From positions 62,001 through 126,000 of the forward strand of contig JAWKJY010000007.1 of assembly GCA_041393535.1 (NCBI GenBank): a DNA stretch of 64,000 bases. Direction: 5' to 3'. Both the position numbers and the translations under genes were made by a program. Of the stretch, positions 26,135 to 33,322 are shown one piece after another. The stretch is from JAWKJY01 sp041393535 (GTDB lineage Bacteria > Actinomycetota > Thermoleophilia > Gaiellales > Gaiellaceae). How positions within the stretch are numbered: position 1 is the stretch's first letter; each line of letters starts with the position of its first letter. The notes below the pieces were generated by a model. That model searched no databases and was not told where the DNA came from. It saw nothing but the letters and a program-made list of their open reading frames with translations.

Positions 26135-26404
26135 AGCCCCCTCGTCGCGCCACGGCAGCCGGCTCTCGGCTGCCGTGGCGCGTGTGCGTTGGCGGTGTCT
26201 CCGAGACGGCTTGCTGGTCGGAGGACAGCAAGCTGCCCTCCTCCACGAGCACGGGCCGGCGCGCGAGCCGGCCGAGCGCAGCCGGGTCGCCGACCTGGGG
26301 AGGTTCCCTTCCCAGGTCGGCTGCGGCGGTCGGAGCCGAGCGCCGACGGCAGGCGTCGGGCGCGAGCCCGAGCGCGCGACACCTGGCGAGATGAGGGGGC
26401 TCAC
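26135..26404. other. Gene-free, hairpin-dense spacer between convergent hppA and ktrA
   Basis: No plausible gene. It contains at least three further strong stems: a perfect 15-base stem at 26146-26160/26168-26182 (CGCGCCACGGCAGCC), GCTTGCTG at 26209-26216/26226-26233, and CCGACCTGGG at 26290-26299/26311-26320. Both ends carry the same terminator motif in opposite orientation, extended by GTGAGCCCCCTC, so the whole block is bounded by an imperfect inverted repeat of about 38 bases. It could be only terminators, or a structured RNA or small mobile hairpin element. Confidence 0.7.
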
Positions 26405-26432
26405 GGGGAAAGAAGCGTGAGCTTCTCCCCCC
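26405..26432 (-). terminator. Hairpin terminator after ktrA
   Basis: On the minus strand, GGGGAGAAGC, loop TCAC, then GCTTCTTTCCCC: a stem with a small bulge, lying directly after the ktrA stop (26435). It mirrors the hppA terminator. Confidence 0.75.
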
Positions 26433-26434
26433 AT

Positions 26435-27094
26435 CTATCGGAGCTTGACGAACTTCTCGACGACGGCGTTGTCGCCGGCGACGACCATGATGTCGCCGGG
26501 GGCGATCACCGTCTCGGGCGTCGCGTAGGTCGCCGCCTCGCCGGCGTGCTTGATCGCGACGACCGTGATCCCGTACCGCTGCCGGATGTGGGCCTCGGCG
26601 AGCGTCTTGCCGACCAGCTCGGCTGGCGCCATCGTCTCGACGATCAGGAAGCCGCCCTCGAGCTGCATCGTGTCGATCACGTCGCGGCCCGCGAGCCGGT
26701 AGGCCTCCTCGCGGCCCTTGTCGCCCTCGGGGAAGACGACCCGGTGCGCGCCGACCCGCTCGAGGATCTTCCCGTGCGGGGCGGTGATCGCCTTGGCCAC
26801 GATGCGCGGGATCCCCAGGTCGACGAGCACCGCCGTGGCGAGGATCGACGCCTCGATGTTGTTGCCGATCGCGACCACGGCCGTCCCGAAGTCGCCGGCT
26901 CCGAGCTCGCGCATCGCGAGCAGGTCGGTGGCGTCCGCCTGGACGACGTGGGTCAGGGTCTCGGCGTGGTCCTGGACGTTCTTGGCGTCGGCGTCGATGC
27001 CGAGGACCTCCCGCCCGAGGTCGGCGAGCTGCAGGGCAAGGGCGCTGCCGAAGCGCCCGAGCCCGACGACGAGGAACTCTCCCTTGCGTGCCAT
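26435..27094 (-). CDS. ktrA: Potassium channel regulatory subunit KtrA/TrkA
   Basis: A 219-residue cytoplasmic RCK protein that gates the potassium transporter. N-terminal RCK domain: EFLVVGLGRFGSALALQL (GxGxxG nucleotide site), GIDAD, VVQADATD, AIGNNIEASILAT and VAKAITAPHGKILERVGA. C-terminal RCK-C: DTMQLEGGFLIVETMAP, GKTLAEAHIRQRYGITVVAI, VIAPGDIMVVAGDNAVVEKF. The size and single RCK domain match KtrA/KtrC rather than the doubled TrkA. The downstream gene on the minus strand is itself preceded by ktrB, 61 bases away, forming a ktrBA operon. Confidence 0.93.
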   Translation of the reverse strand: MARKGEFLVVGLGRFGSALALQLADLGREVLGIDADAKNVQDHAETLTHVVQADATDLLAMRELGAGDFGTAVVAIGNNIEASILATAVLVDLGIPRIVAKAITAPHGKILERVGAHRVVFPEGDKGREEAYRLAGRDVIDTMQLEGGFLIVETMAPAELVGKTLAEAHIRQRYGITVVAIKHAGEAATYATPETVIAPGDIMVVAGDNAVVEKFVKLR

Positions 27095-27155
27095 GCGTCC
27101 GCCGACTTGTACTCGATCGGGCGGCTGACCGTGCGGACTGCCCGCGCGGCGCCAC

Positions 27156-28511
27156 TCAGCCGATGATCGGCTCCTCCTCCGCGTAGCGGACCCGGCTCGG
27201 CCGCGACCGGAGCGCGAGCGCGACCCCGATGGTGTGCGGGCCGACCCGGCCCAGGAACATGAGCGCGATCAGGATCGCGCTGCCCGTGGCGTGCCAGTCG
27301 GTCGTGATCCCGGTGGAGAGGCCGACCGTGCCGAACGCGGAGATCGCCTCGAACAGGGTCTCCGAGAGGCCGTTGCCCGAGACCGCCATCAGCGCGAGCG
27401 TTGCCGCGACGATCGCGCCGAGGGCGATCAGCGTGATCGCCAGCGCCTGGCGCTGCAGCGTCGCCGGGATCCGTCGGCCGAACGCGTTCACCTCGGGGTC
27501 GCCCCGCAGCTCCGCCCAGACCATCAGCGAGATCAGGGCGAGCGTCGTCACCTTGATCCCGCCGCCGGTGCCGGCCGGGCCGGTGCCGACGAACATCAGG
27601 AAGTCCTGCGTCAGCAGCGTCTCGGGGCGCACCGCGGCGTAGTCGATCGTGTTGAAGCCGGCGGTGCGCGGCGTCACGCCCTGGAAGAACGCCGCGAGCA
27701 GCTTCCCGGGCGCCGAGAGCGGCCCGAGCGTCCCGGGGTTCGTCCACTCGAAGCCGAGCACCGTGACGAAGCCGACCAGGACGAGCAGGCCCGTGAGGAG
27801 CATGGTCAGCTTCGTGTGCAGCGACCAGCGGTGCGGCCGGAACGGCGTGCGCCGCAGCTCGAGCCAGACCGGGAAGCCGATCCCGCCGGCGATCACGCCG
27901 AGCGCGATCGTGATCGAGACCCAGCCGTCCGTCGCGTAGCGGACGAGGTTGTCGCTCCACAGCGCGAAGCCCGCGTTGTTGAACGACGTCACGGCGTGGA
28001 AGACGCCGTTGTAGATGGCCGAGCCGACCTCCATCTCGTAGCCGAAGTGGAAGCGCAGGGCGAGGATCACGGCGATCACGGCCTCGAACGCGAGGCTCAT
28101 CCCGATCACCGCCAGGACGATGCTGCGCACGCTCGAGAGGTCGCGGGCCGACGACTCGAGCTGGGCGATCATCCGGCCGCGCAGGTCGAGCCGGCGGGCG
28201 ACGACGATGATCAGGAACGACGTGAGCGTCATGATCCCGAGCCCGCCGATCTGGACGAGGCCCATGATCACGGCCTCGCCGAAGTGGCTCCAGTACGTCC
28301 CCATGTCGACGGAGGTGAGGCCGGTGACGCAGACGGCCGAGGTCGCGTGGAAGATCGCGGTGAGGAACGACGCGTGCCCCGGGCCGGCCTTCGCCGCAGG
28401 CAGCCAGAGGAGCAGCGCACCCAGCAGGATGGCCGCCGCGAACGCCACGGCGATGAGCTGCGTCGGGTGGAGCGACGGGACGAGCCGGCGACCGCGGGCC
28501 CGGCGGGTCAT
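27156..28511 (-). CDS. ktrB: Potassium transporter membrane subunit KtrB/TrkH
   Basis: A 451-residue membrane protein with four pore-loop repeats. Selectivity-filter-like segments: TSAVCVTGLTSVDMG (first), TSFNNAGFALWSD (second), TPRTAGFNTIDY (third) and SAFGTVGLSTGIT (fourth), each with the conserved glycine; the gating loop GTGPAGTGGGIKVTT is also present. It mediates potassium uptake, Na+- or H+-coupled, together with KtrA. ATG 28511 is preceded by GGAGACGAG. Next to an H+-PPase, it suggests a local module for ion homeostasis. Confidence 0.94.
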   Translation of the reverse strand: MTRRARGRRLVPSLHPTQLIAVAFAAAILLGALLLWLPAAKAGPGHASFLTAIFHATSAVCVTGLTSVDMGTYWSHFGEAVIMGLVQIGGLGIMTLTSFLIIVVARRLDLRGRMIAQLESSARDLSSVRSIVLAVIGMSLAFEAVIAVILALRFHFGYEMEVGSAIYNGVFHAVTSFNNAGFALWSDNLVRYATDGWVSITIALGVIAGGIGFPVWLELRRTPFRPHRWSLHTKLTMLLTGLLVLVGFVTVLGFEWTNPGTLGPLSAPGKLLAAFFQGVTPRTAGFNTIDYAAVRPETLLTQDFLMFVGTGPAGTGGGIKVTTLALISLMVWAELRGDPEVNAFGRRIPATLQRQALAITLIALGAIVAATLALMAVSGNGLSETLFEAISAFGTVGLSTGITTDWHATGSAILIALMFLGRVGPHTIGVALALRSRPSRVRYAEEEPIIG

Positions 28512-28850
28512 CTCGTCTCCGCGGCGGGGCGGGACGCCGGCGCGAGCGGCCCGGCCCGGTGGGCGAGCCGGCCCGTCGCCGACGCCCGCAGCGGCAGGCG
28601 CGGCCGCGCTGCGCGCGTGGCGGACGCGAGCCCGGGGGCCGGCGCGATCGCCGGCGGCTGGATGACGGGCCCGGTCGTGATCCGCCAATTGTCGCTCGCG
28701 CGCCGGCTGTGCGAGGCACCTGCCGCCGGCGGGCCCGCGCGCGCGTCCGCGGGCCGTGCAGGCGTCGGCCCCGGCGGGGCGCGCCGCGCCGGCCGGTGCG
28801 ACGCGTAGCCTTCGCCCGTACGTCAACGACCACGGGAGGTTCTCTCGCAG
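28512..28850. other. Intergenic region, divergent promoters of ktrB and the DUF1918 gene
   Basis: 339 bases without a credible gene. TAGCCT at 28806-28811 is a likely -10 for the DUF1918 gene, giving a leader of about 33 bases with a GGGAGG ribosome-binding site. I see no operator, riboswitch fold or terminator in the rest. Confidence 0.5.
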
Positions 28851-29342
28851 ATGAGCGCACGGGTAGGAGACCGGATCGTCATGGCGGCCGGCGCGGTGCA
28901 GAAGGTCGGCCGGTCCGGCGTGATCGAGGAGGTCCTCAACGAGGACCCCGCGCGATACCTCGTGCGCTGGGACGACGGCCGGGAGACCATCGTGGCCCCG
29001 CGGGACGGCCAGTGCCGGATCGAGCCGGCGAAGCCCGCGAGGAAGGCGCCGGCCCGGAGGCCCGCGGCGAAGCCCGCCGCGCGCGCGGCGGCGAAGCCCG
29101 CGGCCAAGGCTGCACCGAAGGCGGCTGCCAAGCCCGCGGCCAAGGCTCCCGCGAAGAGCGCGGCGAAGCCCGCGGCGAAGGCGACGGCGAAGCCCGCGGC
29201 GAAGGCCGCTGCGAAGCCCGCGGCGAAGGCCGCTGCGAAGCCGGCTGCCAAGGCCCCCGCCAAGCCGGCCGCCAAGGCGGCTGCGAAGGCCGCGGCGAAG
29301 CCCGCCGCGAAGCCCGCGAGCAGGGCGCGCAAGGCGTCCTAG
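28851..29342 (+). CDS. DUF1918 domain fused to a histone-H1-like Lys/Ala tail
   Basis: A 163-residue protein with two parts. Residues 1-60 are a DUF1918 SH3-like domain (VGDRIVMAAG, RSGVIEEVLNEDPARYLVRWDDGRETIVAP). Residues 62-163 are almost entirely Lys, Ala and Pro in KPAAKA units, like the C-terminal tails of eukaryotic histone H1 and bacterial H1-like or HupB proteins, and should bind DNA without sequence preference. DUF1918 proteins elsewhere are short and lack this tail; a second, double-domain member lies at 63237. A role in nucleoid packing is inference. ATG 28851 follows GGGAGGTTCTCTCGCAG. Confidence 0.88.
   Translation: MSARVGDRIVMAAGAVQKVGRSGVIEEVLNEDPARYLVRWDDGRETIVAPRDGQCRIEPAKPARKAPARRPAAKPAARAAAKPAAKAAPKAAAKPAAKAPAKSAAKPAAKATAKPAAKAAAKPAAKAAAKPAAKAPAKPAAKAAAKAAAKPAAKPASRARKAS
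29040..29335 (+). repeat. Tandem repeats coding the KPAAKA tail
   Basis: Repeated 12-30 base units of the type AAGCCCGCGGCGAAGGCC, roughly 16 copies, encode the basic tail of the DUF1918-H1 protein. Length probably varies between strains by slippage. Confidence 0.8.
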
Positions 29343-29360
29343 GCGCCCGACCGGACCCAC

Positions 29361-29410
29361 CGACGGCGCTCGAGCCCGGCCCTCCCGGCCGGCCCGCTCG
29401 GGCGCCGTCG
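29361..29410 (+). terminator. Hairpin terminator after the DUF1918-H1 gene
   Basis: Long stem CGACGGCGCTCGAGC / GCTCGGGCGCCGTCG with one mismatch around an inner GC-rich loop that itself can pair (CCGGCC/GGCCGG). Confidence 0.65.
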
Positions 29411-29419
29411 GGCGTTTGC

Positions 29420-29425
29420 TACCGT
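29420..29425 (+). promoter_or_regulatory. -10 box for the molybdopterin oxidoreductase
   Basis: TACCGT ends six bases before ATG 29432, indicating a leaderless transcript. It directly follows the preceding terminator hairpin. Confidence 0.5.
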
Positions 29426-29431
29426 CGCCGC

Positions 29432-31537
29432 ATGCTGACCCGCGTCCGCGGCGCGTGCCCGCTCGACTGCCCGGACACGTGCTCCTGGCTGATCGACGTC
29501 GAGGACGGTCGCGCGACGGCGATGCGCGGCGACCCCGAGCACCCGTTCACGCGCGGCGCGCTCTGCGGCAAGGTCAACCGCTACCTGGACGCCGTCTACG
29601 CGCCCGACCGCCTGCTCCATCCGCTCCGGCGCGTCGGTGCGAAGGGGGAGGGGCGCTTCGAGCGGATCTCCTGGGACGACGCGATCGGGCTCGCCGCCGA
29701 CGGGATCCAGCGGGCGATCGACCGGCACGGCCCCGAGTCGGTGCTGCCCTACTACTACGCCGGGACGATGGGCCTGATCCAGGGCTGGACGTTCTCGCTG
29801 CGCCTCTTCGCCCATCTCGGCGCCTCGCGGCTCGGGACGACGATCTGCTCCGCCGCCGCGAGCGCGGCGCTCGAGGCCACCTTCGGCGGCAAGGTCGGGA
29901 TGGACCCCGAGGACGTCGCCCACGCGCGGCTCGTGCTGCTCTGGGGCGGCAACGTGATGCACTCGAACGTCCACCAGTGGCGCTTCGTCCTCCAGGCCCG
30001 CGAGGCGGGCGCGCACGTGGTCGCGATCGACCCGCTGCGCACCGACACGGCCGAGCGCTCGGACGAGCACGTGCAGCTCCGGCCCGGCACGGACGCGGCG
30101 CTCGCGCTCGGGCTGATGCGCGCCGTGGTCGACGCCGGCGCCGCGGATCGCGACTGGCTCGAGCGGCACACGGTCGGCTGGCCGGAGCTCGAGGCGCGCC
30201 TCGCCGAGTGGCCCGTCGAGCGGGCCGCCGAGGTCTGCGGGATCGAGGTCGCCCAGGTGCGGGCGCTCGGGGAGCGGCTCGCGGCGACGCGCCCGACCGC
30301 GATCCGGATCGGCCTCGGCCTGCAGCGGCACGGCGGCGGCGCGAACGGCGTGCGGGCGATCCTCGCGATCCCGGCCGTGACAGGCGACTGGCGCCGCGTC
30401 GGCGGTGGCGCCGCCTGCTCGACGAGCGGCTTCTCGCCCTACGCGCGCCTGCGCGCGACGCTGCCGCCCGACCTGCCGACGCGCCAGGCCCGGACCGTGA
30501 ACATGTCGCGGCTCGGCGAGGCGCTCCACGCGCTCGACGACCCGCCGATCGCCGCGATGGTCGTCTTCGACGCGAACCCGGCGGCGTCGAACCCGCAGCA
30601 GCTCCAGGTGCTGGACGGCCTGCGTCGGGACGACCTCTTCACGGTCGTGCTCGAGCAGCGGCTGACCGACACCGCCGACTTCGCCGACGTCGTCCTGCCG
30701 GCGACGATGCAGCCCGAGCACGTCGACCTGCACTCGGCGTACGGGCACCTCTACGTCTCGTGGAACGAGCCGGCGATCGCGCCGCCCGGCGAGTGCCTGC
30801 CGAACACCGAGATCTTCCGGCGGCTGGCCGCCGCGCTCGGGCTCGACCACCCGCGCCTGCACGACGACGACCTCGAGCTGGCGCGACAGCTGCTCGACTC
30901 GGACGCCTGCCGGGCCGCCGGGATCACGCTCGAGTCGCTGCGCGAGCGCGGCTGGCAGCGCGCCGTCCCGTTCGACGCGGGCTCGGCGCCGTTCGCGGCG
31001 GGCGGCTTCCCGAGCGCGGACGGCAAGGTGCACCTGCGCTCCGACGGGCTGGCGCGGCTCGGCCAGGACCCGCTCGTCGGCTTCGTGCCGCCGTTCGAGG
31101 CGCTCGACGACGAGCTGGCCGAGCGCTTCCCGCTCGTCCTGCTCGCGCCCGCCTCGCGCTTCTTCGTCAACTCGACCTTCGCGTCGATCGACTGGCACCG
31201 CCGCAAGGCCGGCGCGCTCGTCGTCCACCTGCACCCGGCGGACGCGGAGCGGCGCGGGGTGGAGACGGGCGACCCGATCCGCGTCTTCAACGACCGCGGC
31301 GCGTTCGAGGCGGAGGCGCTCGTCGACGACGCCGCGCGCGAGGGCGTCGCCTTCCTCTACAAGTCGCACTGGCCGAAGCTCGTGCGCGGCGGCCTGAACG
31401 CGAACGCGACGACGCCGCAGCGCGACACCGACCTCGGCGGCGGCCCGACGTTCCACGACAACCGGGTCGAGGTGGAGCCGGTCCGCGTCGAGGCGGCCGG
31501 GCGCGGCGAGGCAGTCGTCGCCGCGCGCGGCGCCTGA
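29432..31537 (+). CDS. Molybdopterin (bis-MGD) oxidoreductase, 4Fe-4S type
   Basis: A 701-residue DMSO-reductase-superfamily enzyme. The N-terminal 4Fe-4S site is CPLDCPDTC (residues 9-17) plus GALCGK (Cys about 45). Then come RFERISWDDAI, the molybdopterin-region GTTICSAAASAALEATFG (with a cysteine where catalytic Cys/Sec/Ser are found), LLWGGNVMHSN, GLGLQRHGGGANGVRAI, VVFDANPAASNPQ, TDTADFADVVLPATMQPEH and the C-terminal dinucleotide domain ending NANATTPQRDTDLGGGPTFHDNRVEV. No signal peptide, so it is cytoplasmic. No electron-transfer partner is encoded nearby, so the substrate (formate, nitrate, sulfur compound) cannot be fixed. Confidence 0.9.
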   Translation: MLTRVRGACPLDCPDTCSWLIDVEDGRATAMRGDPEHPFTRGALCGKVNRYLDAVYAPDRLLHPLRRVGAKGEGRFERISWDDAIGLAADGIQRAIDRHGPESVLPYYYAGTMGLIQGWTFSLRLFAHLGASRLGTTICSAAASAALEATFGGKVGMDPEDVAHARLVLLWGGNVMHSNVHQWRFVLQAREAGAHVVAIDPLRTDTAERSDEHVQLRPGTDAALALGLMRAVVDAGAADRDWLERHTVGWPELEARLAEWPVERAAEVCGIEVAQVRALGERLAATRPTAIRIGLGLQRHGGGANGVRAILAIPAVTGDWRRVGGGAACSTSGFSPYARLRATLPPDLPTRQARTVNMSRLGEALHALDDPPIAAMVVFDANPAASNPQQLQVLDGLRRDDLFTVVLEQRLTDTADFADVVLPATMQPEHVDLHSAYGHLYVSWNEPAIAPPGECLPNTEIFRRLAAALGLDHPRLHDDDLELARQLLDSDACRAAGITLESLRERGWQRAVPFDAGSAPFAAGGFPSADGKVHLRSDGLARLGQDPLVGFVPPFEALDDELAERFPLVLLAPASRFFVNSTFASIDWHRRKAGALVVHLHPADAERRGVETGDPIRVFNDRGAFEAEALVDDAAREGVAFLYKSHWPKLVRGGLNANATTPQRDTDLGGGPTFHDNRVEVEPVRVEAAGRGEAVVAARGA

Positions 31538-31548
31538 CCGGGCCGGTC

Positions 31549-31770
31549 CTAGGCGGAGCGCCGGTGCACCTTCGGCCCCGACTGGCCGAGGGCGGCGTAC
31601 GCGAGCGCCTGGAGCGAGTCGTTCATCGTCTTCAGCTCGTGCGCGATCCGGAGCGTGCCGTCCGCCGCGTCGAGCTTGCGATTGATCCCGTGCAGCTCCT
31701 CGGCGATCCGGTCGAGCCGGGTGAGGATCGCGTCGAGCTGGCGGTCGTCGAGCGGTCGCCGTTCCTCCAT
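31549..31770 (-). CDS. Small coiled-coil protein
   Basis: A 73-residue protein: DDRQLDAILTRLDRIAEELHGINRKLDAADGTLRIAHELKTMNDSLQALAYAALGQ, a long amphipathic helix with heptad hydrophobics, then a short basic end. No family recognised. ATG 31770 is six bases after a TACCAT box (31777-31782), which itself contains the start codon of the divergent DUF192 gene. The real-gene case rests on the promoter spacing and clean start. Confidence 0.6.
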   Translation of the reverse strand: MEERRPLDDRQLDAILTRLDRIAEELHGINRKLDAADGTLRIAHELKTMNDSLQALAYAALGQSGPKVHRRSA

Positions 31771-31776
31771 GCGGCG

Positions 31777-32272
31777 ATGGTAGCCGCCGGCCCGGCCCGC
31801 GACGATCCGCGCGGGCGCCGCCGCGCCGCCCTCCTCGCCGTGCCGCTCGCGCTCGTCCTCGCCGCGTGCGGCGGCGGCGGCGCCCCGGCCTTCGGCGACG
31901 CGGTCGCGGCGATCGCGACGGCGCGCGGGCCGGTCGAGCTCGCGGTCGAGGTCGCCGACACGCCCGCGGCGCGCGAGCGGGGCTCGCGGGGCGGAGGGGC
32001 TCGCGCCGGGGACGGGGATGGCGTTCGTGCACGAGCGCGAGGTCGACGACGTCGGGCTCTGGATGCGCGACACGGCCGTGCCGCTCAGCGCCGCCTTCGC
32101 CGACGGCGCGGGGACGATCACGGCGATCGTCGACATGGACCCGTGCGCCGCCGACCCGTGCCCGGTCTACCGGCCGCCCGGGCCGTACCTGATCGCCCTC
32201 GAGGTGCGGCAGGGGGAGCTCGACCGGCTGGGCGTGCGCGTCGGCGACCGGCTCAGCCTGCGCGGGCGCTGA
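31777..32272 (+). CDS. DUF192 lipoprotein (frameshifted)
   Basis: An about 165-residue exported lipoprotein. ATG 31777, basic N-terminus (RGRRR), hydrophobic segment and lipobox VLAAC. The mature part begins PVELAVEVADTPAARERG, then in another frame continues EGLAPGTGMAFVHE, DVGLWMRDTAVPLSAAFAD, ITAIVDMDPC, PYLIALEV and RVGDRLSL, the full DUF192 pattern (L-M-R-GL-xxxx-GMLF..FWMKNTxIPLDI). Two single-base losses between 31985 and 32015, in GGCC-like contexts, explain the frame change. DUF192 proteins are small beta-barrels of unknown activity. Confidence 0.82.
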
Positions 32273-32735
32273 GCTCCGCGCGGGTCGCGACGACCGCCGC
32301 GCCGGTCCCGAGCGCCGCGAGCAGCCGCTCGCGGGCGCCGGTGCCGCACTCGAGCGCGTCGACGCGGCGGGCGGCGCCGAGCTGGGCGAGCGCCACGCGG
32401 GCGAGCTCGGCCGGCGCGTCCGTGAAGACGCCGATCCGCGCGCCGCCCGCCTGCAGCGCGCGCAGCGCCGCGCTGGCGGCGGCGTCCGGGCGCAGGTAGA
32501 CCGGGGCGTGGTCCTCGGCGAAGCGCTCGAGCTGGCCGCGCCAGTCGCCGATCCCGCGCTCCCCCCAGCGGTCGAGCTCGTCGGCCGCGGCCCCGCGGTC
32601 GGTCGGGAGCGCCGCGACGTCGAGCTCCGCGATGGTCTGGAAGCGGCGCGCCACGTGCTCGAGGAAGTCGTCCCACAGCTCGCGCGTGTCGCCGAGCGCC
32701 CCGTCGAGGTCGATGGCGACGGGCACGCCGCTCAC
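32253..32735 (-). CDS. HAD-like phosphatase-fold protein
   Basis: A 160-residue protein with a degenerate HAD fold: VAIDLDGALGDT (motif I, DxD equivalent present as DLD), a helical cap region (WDDFLEHVARRFQ), IGVFTDAPAELARVALAQLG (motif II Thr) and a short end VVATRAELS lacking a clear motif IV acidic pair. Catalysis is therefore uncertain. GTG 32735 overlaps the TGA of the upstream VanZ gene (GTGA). The C-terminal 20 bases overlap the end of the convergent DUF192 gene. Confidence 0.75.
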   Translation of the reverse strand: MSGVPVAIDLDGALGDTRELWDDFLEHVARRFQTIAELDVAALPTDRGAAADELDRWGERGIGDWRGQLERFAEDHAPVYLRPDAAASAALRALQAGGARIGVFTDAPAELARVALAQLGAARRVDALECGTGARERLLAALGTGAAVVATRAELSARAG

Positions 32736-33070
32736 CGCCACCACCTCCGGCAGACGACGACGCCGAACGCGACGCCGGCCGTGTCGATCGCCCAGTCCTT
32801 CGGCGAGCCGACGCGCCCGCGCACGAACATCTGGTGCACCTCGTCGCTGACCGCGTAGAGCGAGCCGAGCGCGAGGGCGACCCAGGGGCGGCGCAGCGCG
32901 CGCAGGAGCAGCGCGCCGAGGATCGCGTACTCGGCGAAGTGGGCGAGCTTGCGCAGGACGAGGTCCCACGTGCCGAGCCCCGTGCCGAGGCTCGGCACGG
33001 AGGAGAAGCCGAAGATCAGCCCGGCCCAGAGGACGACCGGCAGCCAGGCCCAGACGAGGGAGCGGCGCAC
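32732..33070 (-). CDS. VanZ-like membrane protein
   Basis: A 112-residue membrane protein with about four helices. Family marks: LVWAWLPVVLWAGLIFGFSS, KLAHFAEYAILGALLLRAL (K-xxHFxEYxxLG), YAVSDEVHQMFVRGRVGSPKDWAIDTAGVAFG (DExHQxFVPGRxxxxxDxxxDxxG). VanZ proteins give low-level glycopeptide resistance in some species, but here that is only a name. The start GTG 33070 is divergent from the riboswitch. Confidence 0.88.
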   Translation of the reverse strand: MRRSLVWAWLPVVLWAGLIFGFSSVPSLGTGLGTWDLVLRKLAHFAEYAILGALLLRALRRPWVALALGSLYAVSDEVHQMFVRGRVGSPKDWAIDTAGVAFGVVVCRRWWR

Positions 33071-33124
33071 GCGCGGAGGGTACCCGCCCCCGGCGGCCGC
33101 CCGCCGCCCGACCTCCGGGGGTGG

Positions 33125-33130
33125 TACGCT
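33125..33130 (+). promoter_or_regulatory. -10 box ahead of the cobalamin riboswitch
   Basis: TACGCT lies about ten bases before the first conserved riboswitch bases. Transcription from here would place the aptamer at the very 5' end of the operon mRNA, giving a leader of about 185 bases. Confidence 0.5.
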
Positions 33131-33137
33131 CCGGCCG

Positions 33138-33300
33138 CATCGACATAGGCGCGCGGTTACGGGAAGACCGGTGGAAATCCGGCGCGGTCCCGCCGCTGTG
33201 AGGGGAGTGCTCCCCCGCCACGACGTCACTGGCCCCGCGGGGCTGGGAAGGCGGCGGAGGAGGGTGCCCCGAGCCAGAAGACCGGCCGTGCGTCCCGACG
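33138..33300 (+). promoter_or_regulatory. Cobalamin (B12) riboswitch
   Basis: Conserved core pieces occur in the right order: GGGAAGACCGGTGGAAATCC (33161-33180), then GGCGCGGTCCCGCCGCTGTGA, GTCACTGGCC, GGGCTGGGAAGGC and the B12-box-like GAGCCAGAAGACCGGCC (33271-33287). These build the four-way junction that binds adenosyl- or methylcobalamin. Downstream, ACGTTCCCCTCGCGGAAGGAG and AGACGT can fold over the GGAAGGAG ribosome-binding site of GTG 33323, which suggests translational control: B12 binding would turn the operon off. Seven coupled genes follow, so this is the key regulatory site of the block. Confidence 0.93.
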
Positions 33301-33322
33301 TTCCCCTCGCGGAAGGAGAGAC

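Noticed and set aside
26103..26432. Insertion-sequence remnant or MITE between hppA and ktrA
   Set aside because: No transposase, no target-site duplication visible, and the end repeats are explained by convergent terminators; kept only as an open question in the findings.
23723..26434. Minus-strand open frame of about 900 codons opposite hppA, rich in Asp/Arg/His
   Set aside because: hppA motifs are intact on the plus strand; the charged composition is the mirror of its hydrophobic codons.
29040..29335. Regular repeats considered as a CRISPR array
   Set aside because: The repeats are in frame, have no spacers of equal size and encode the KPAAKA tail.
29432..31537. Selenocysteine in the molybdopterin enzyme
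   Set aside because: The frame has no internal TGA, and a cysteine occupies the likely metal-ligand region.
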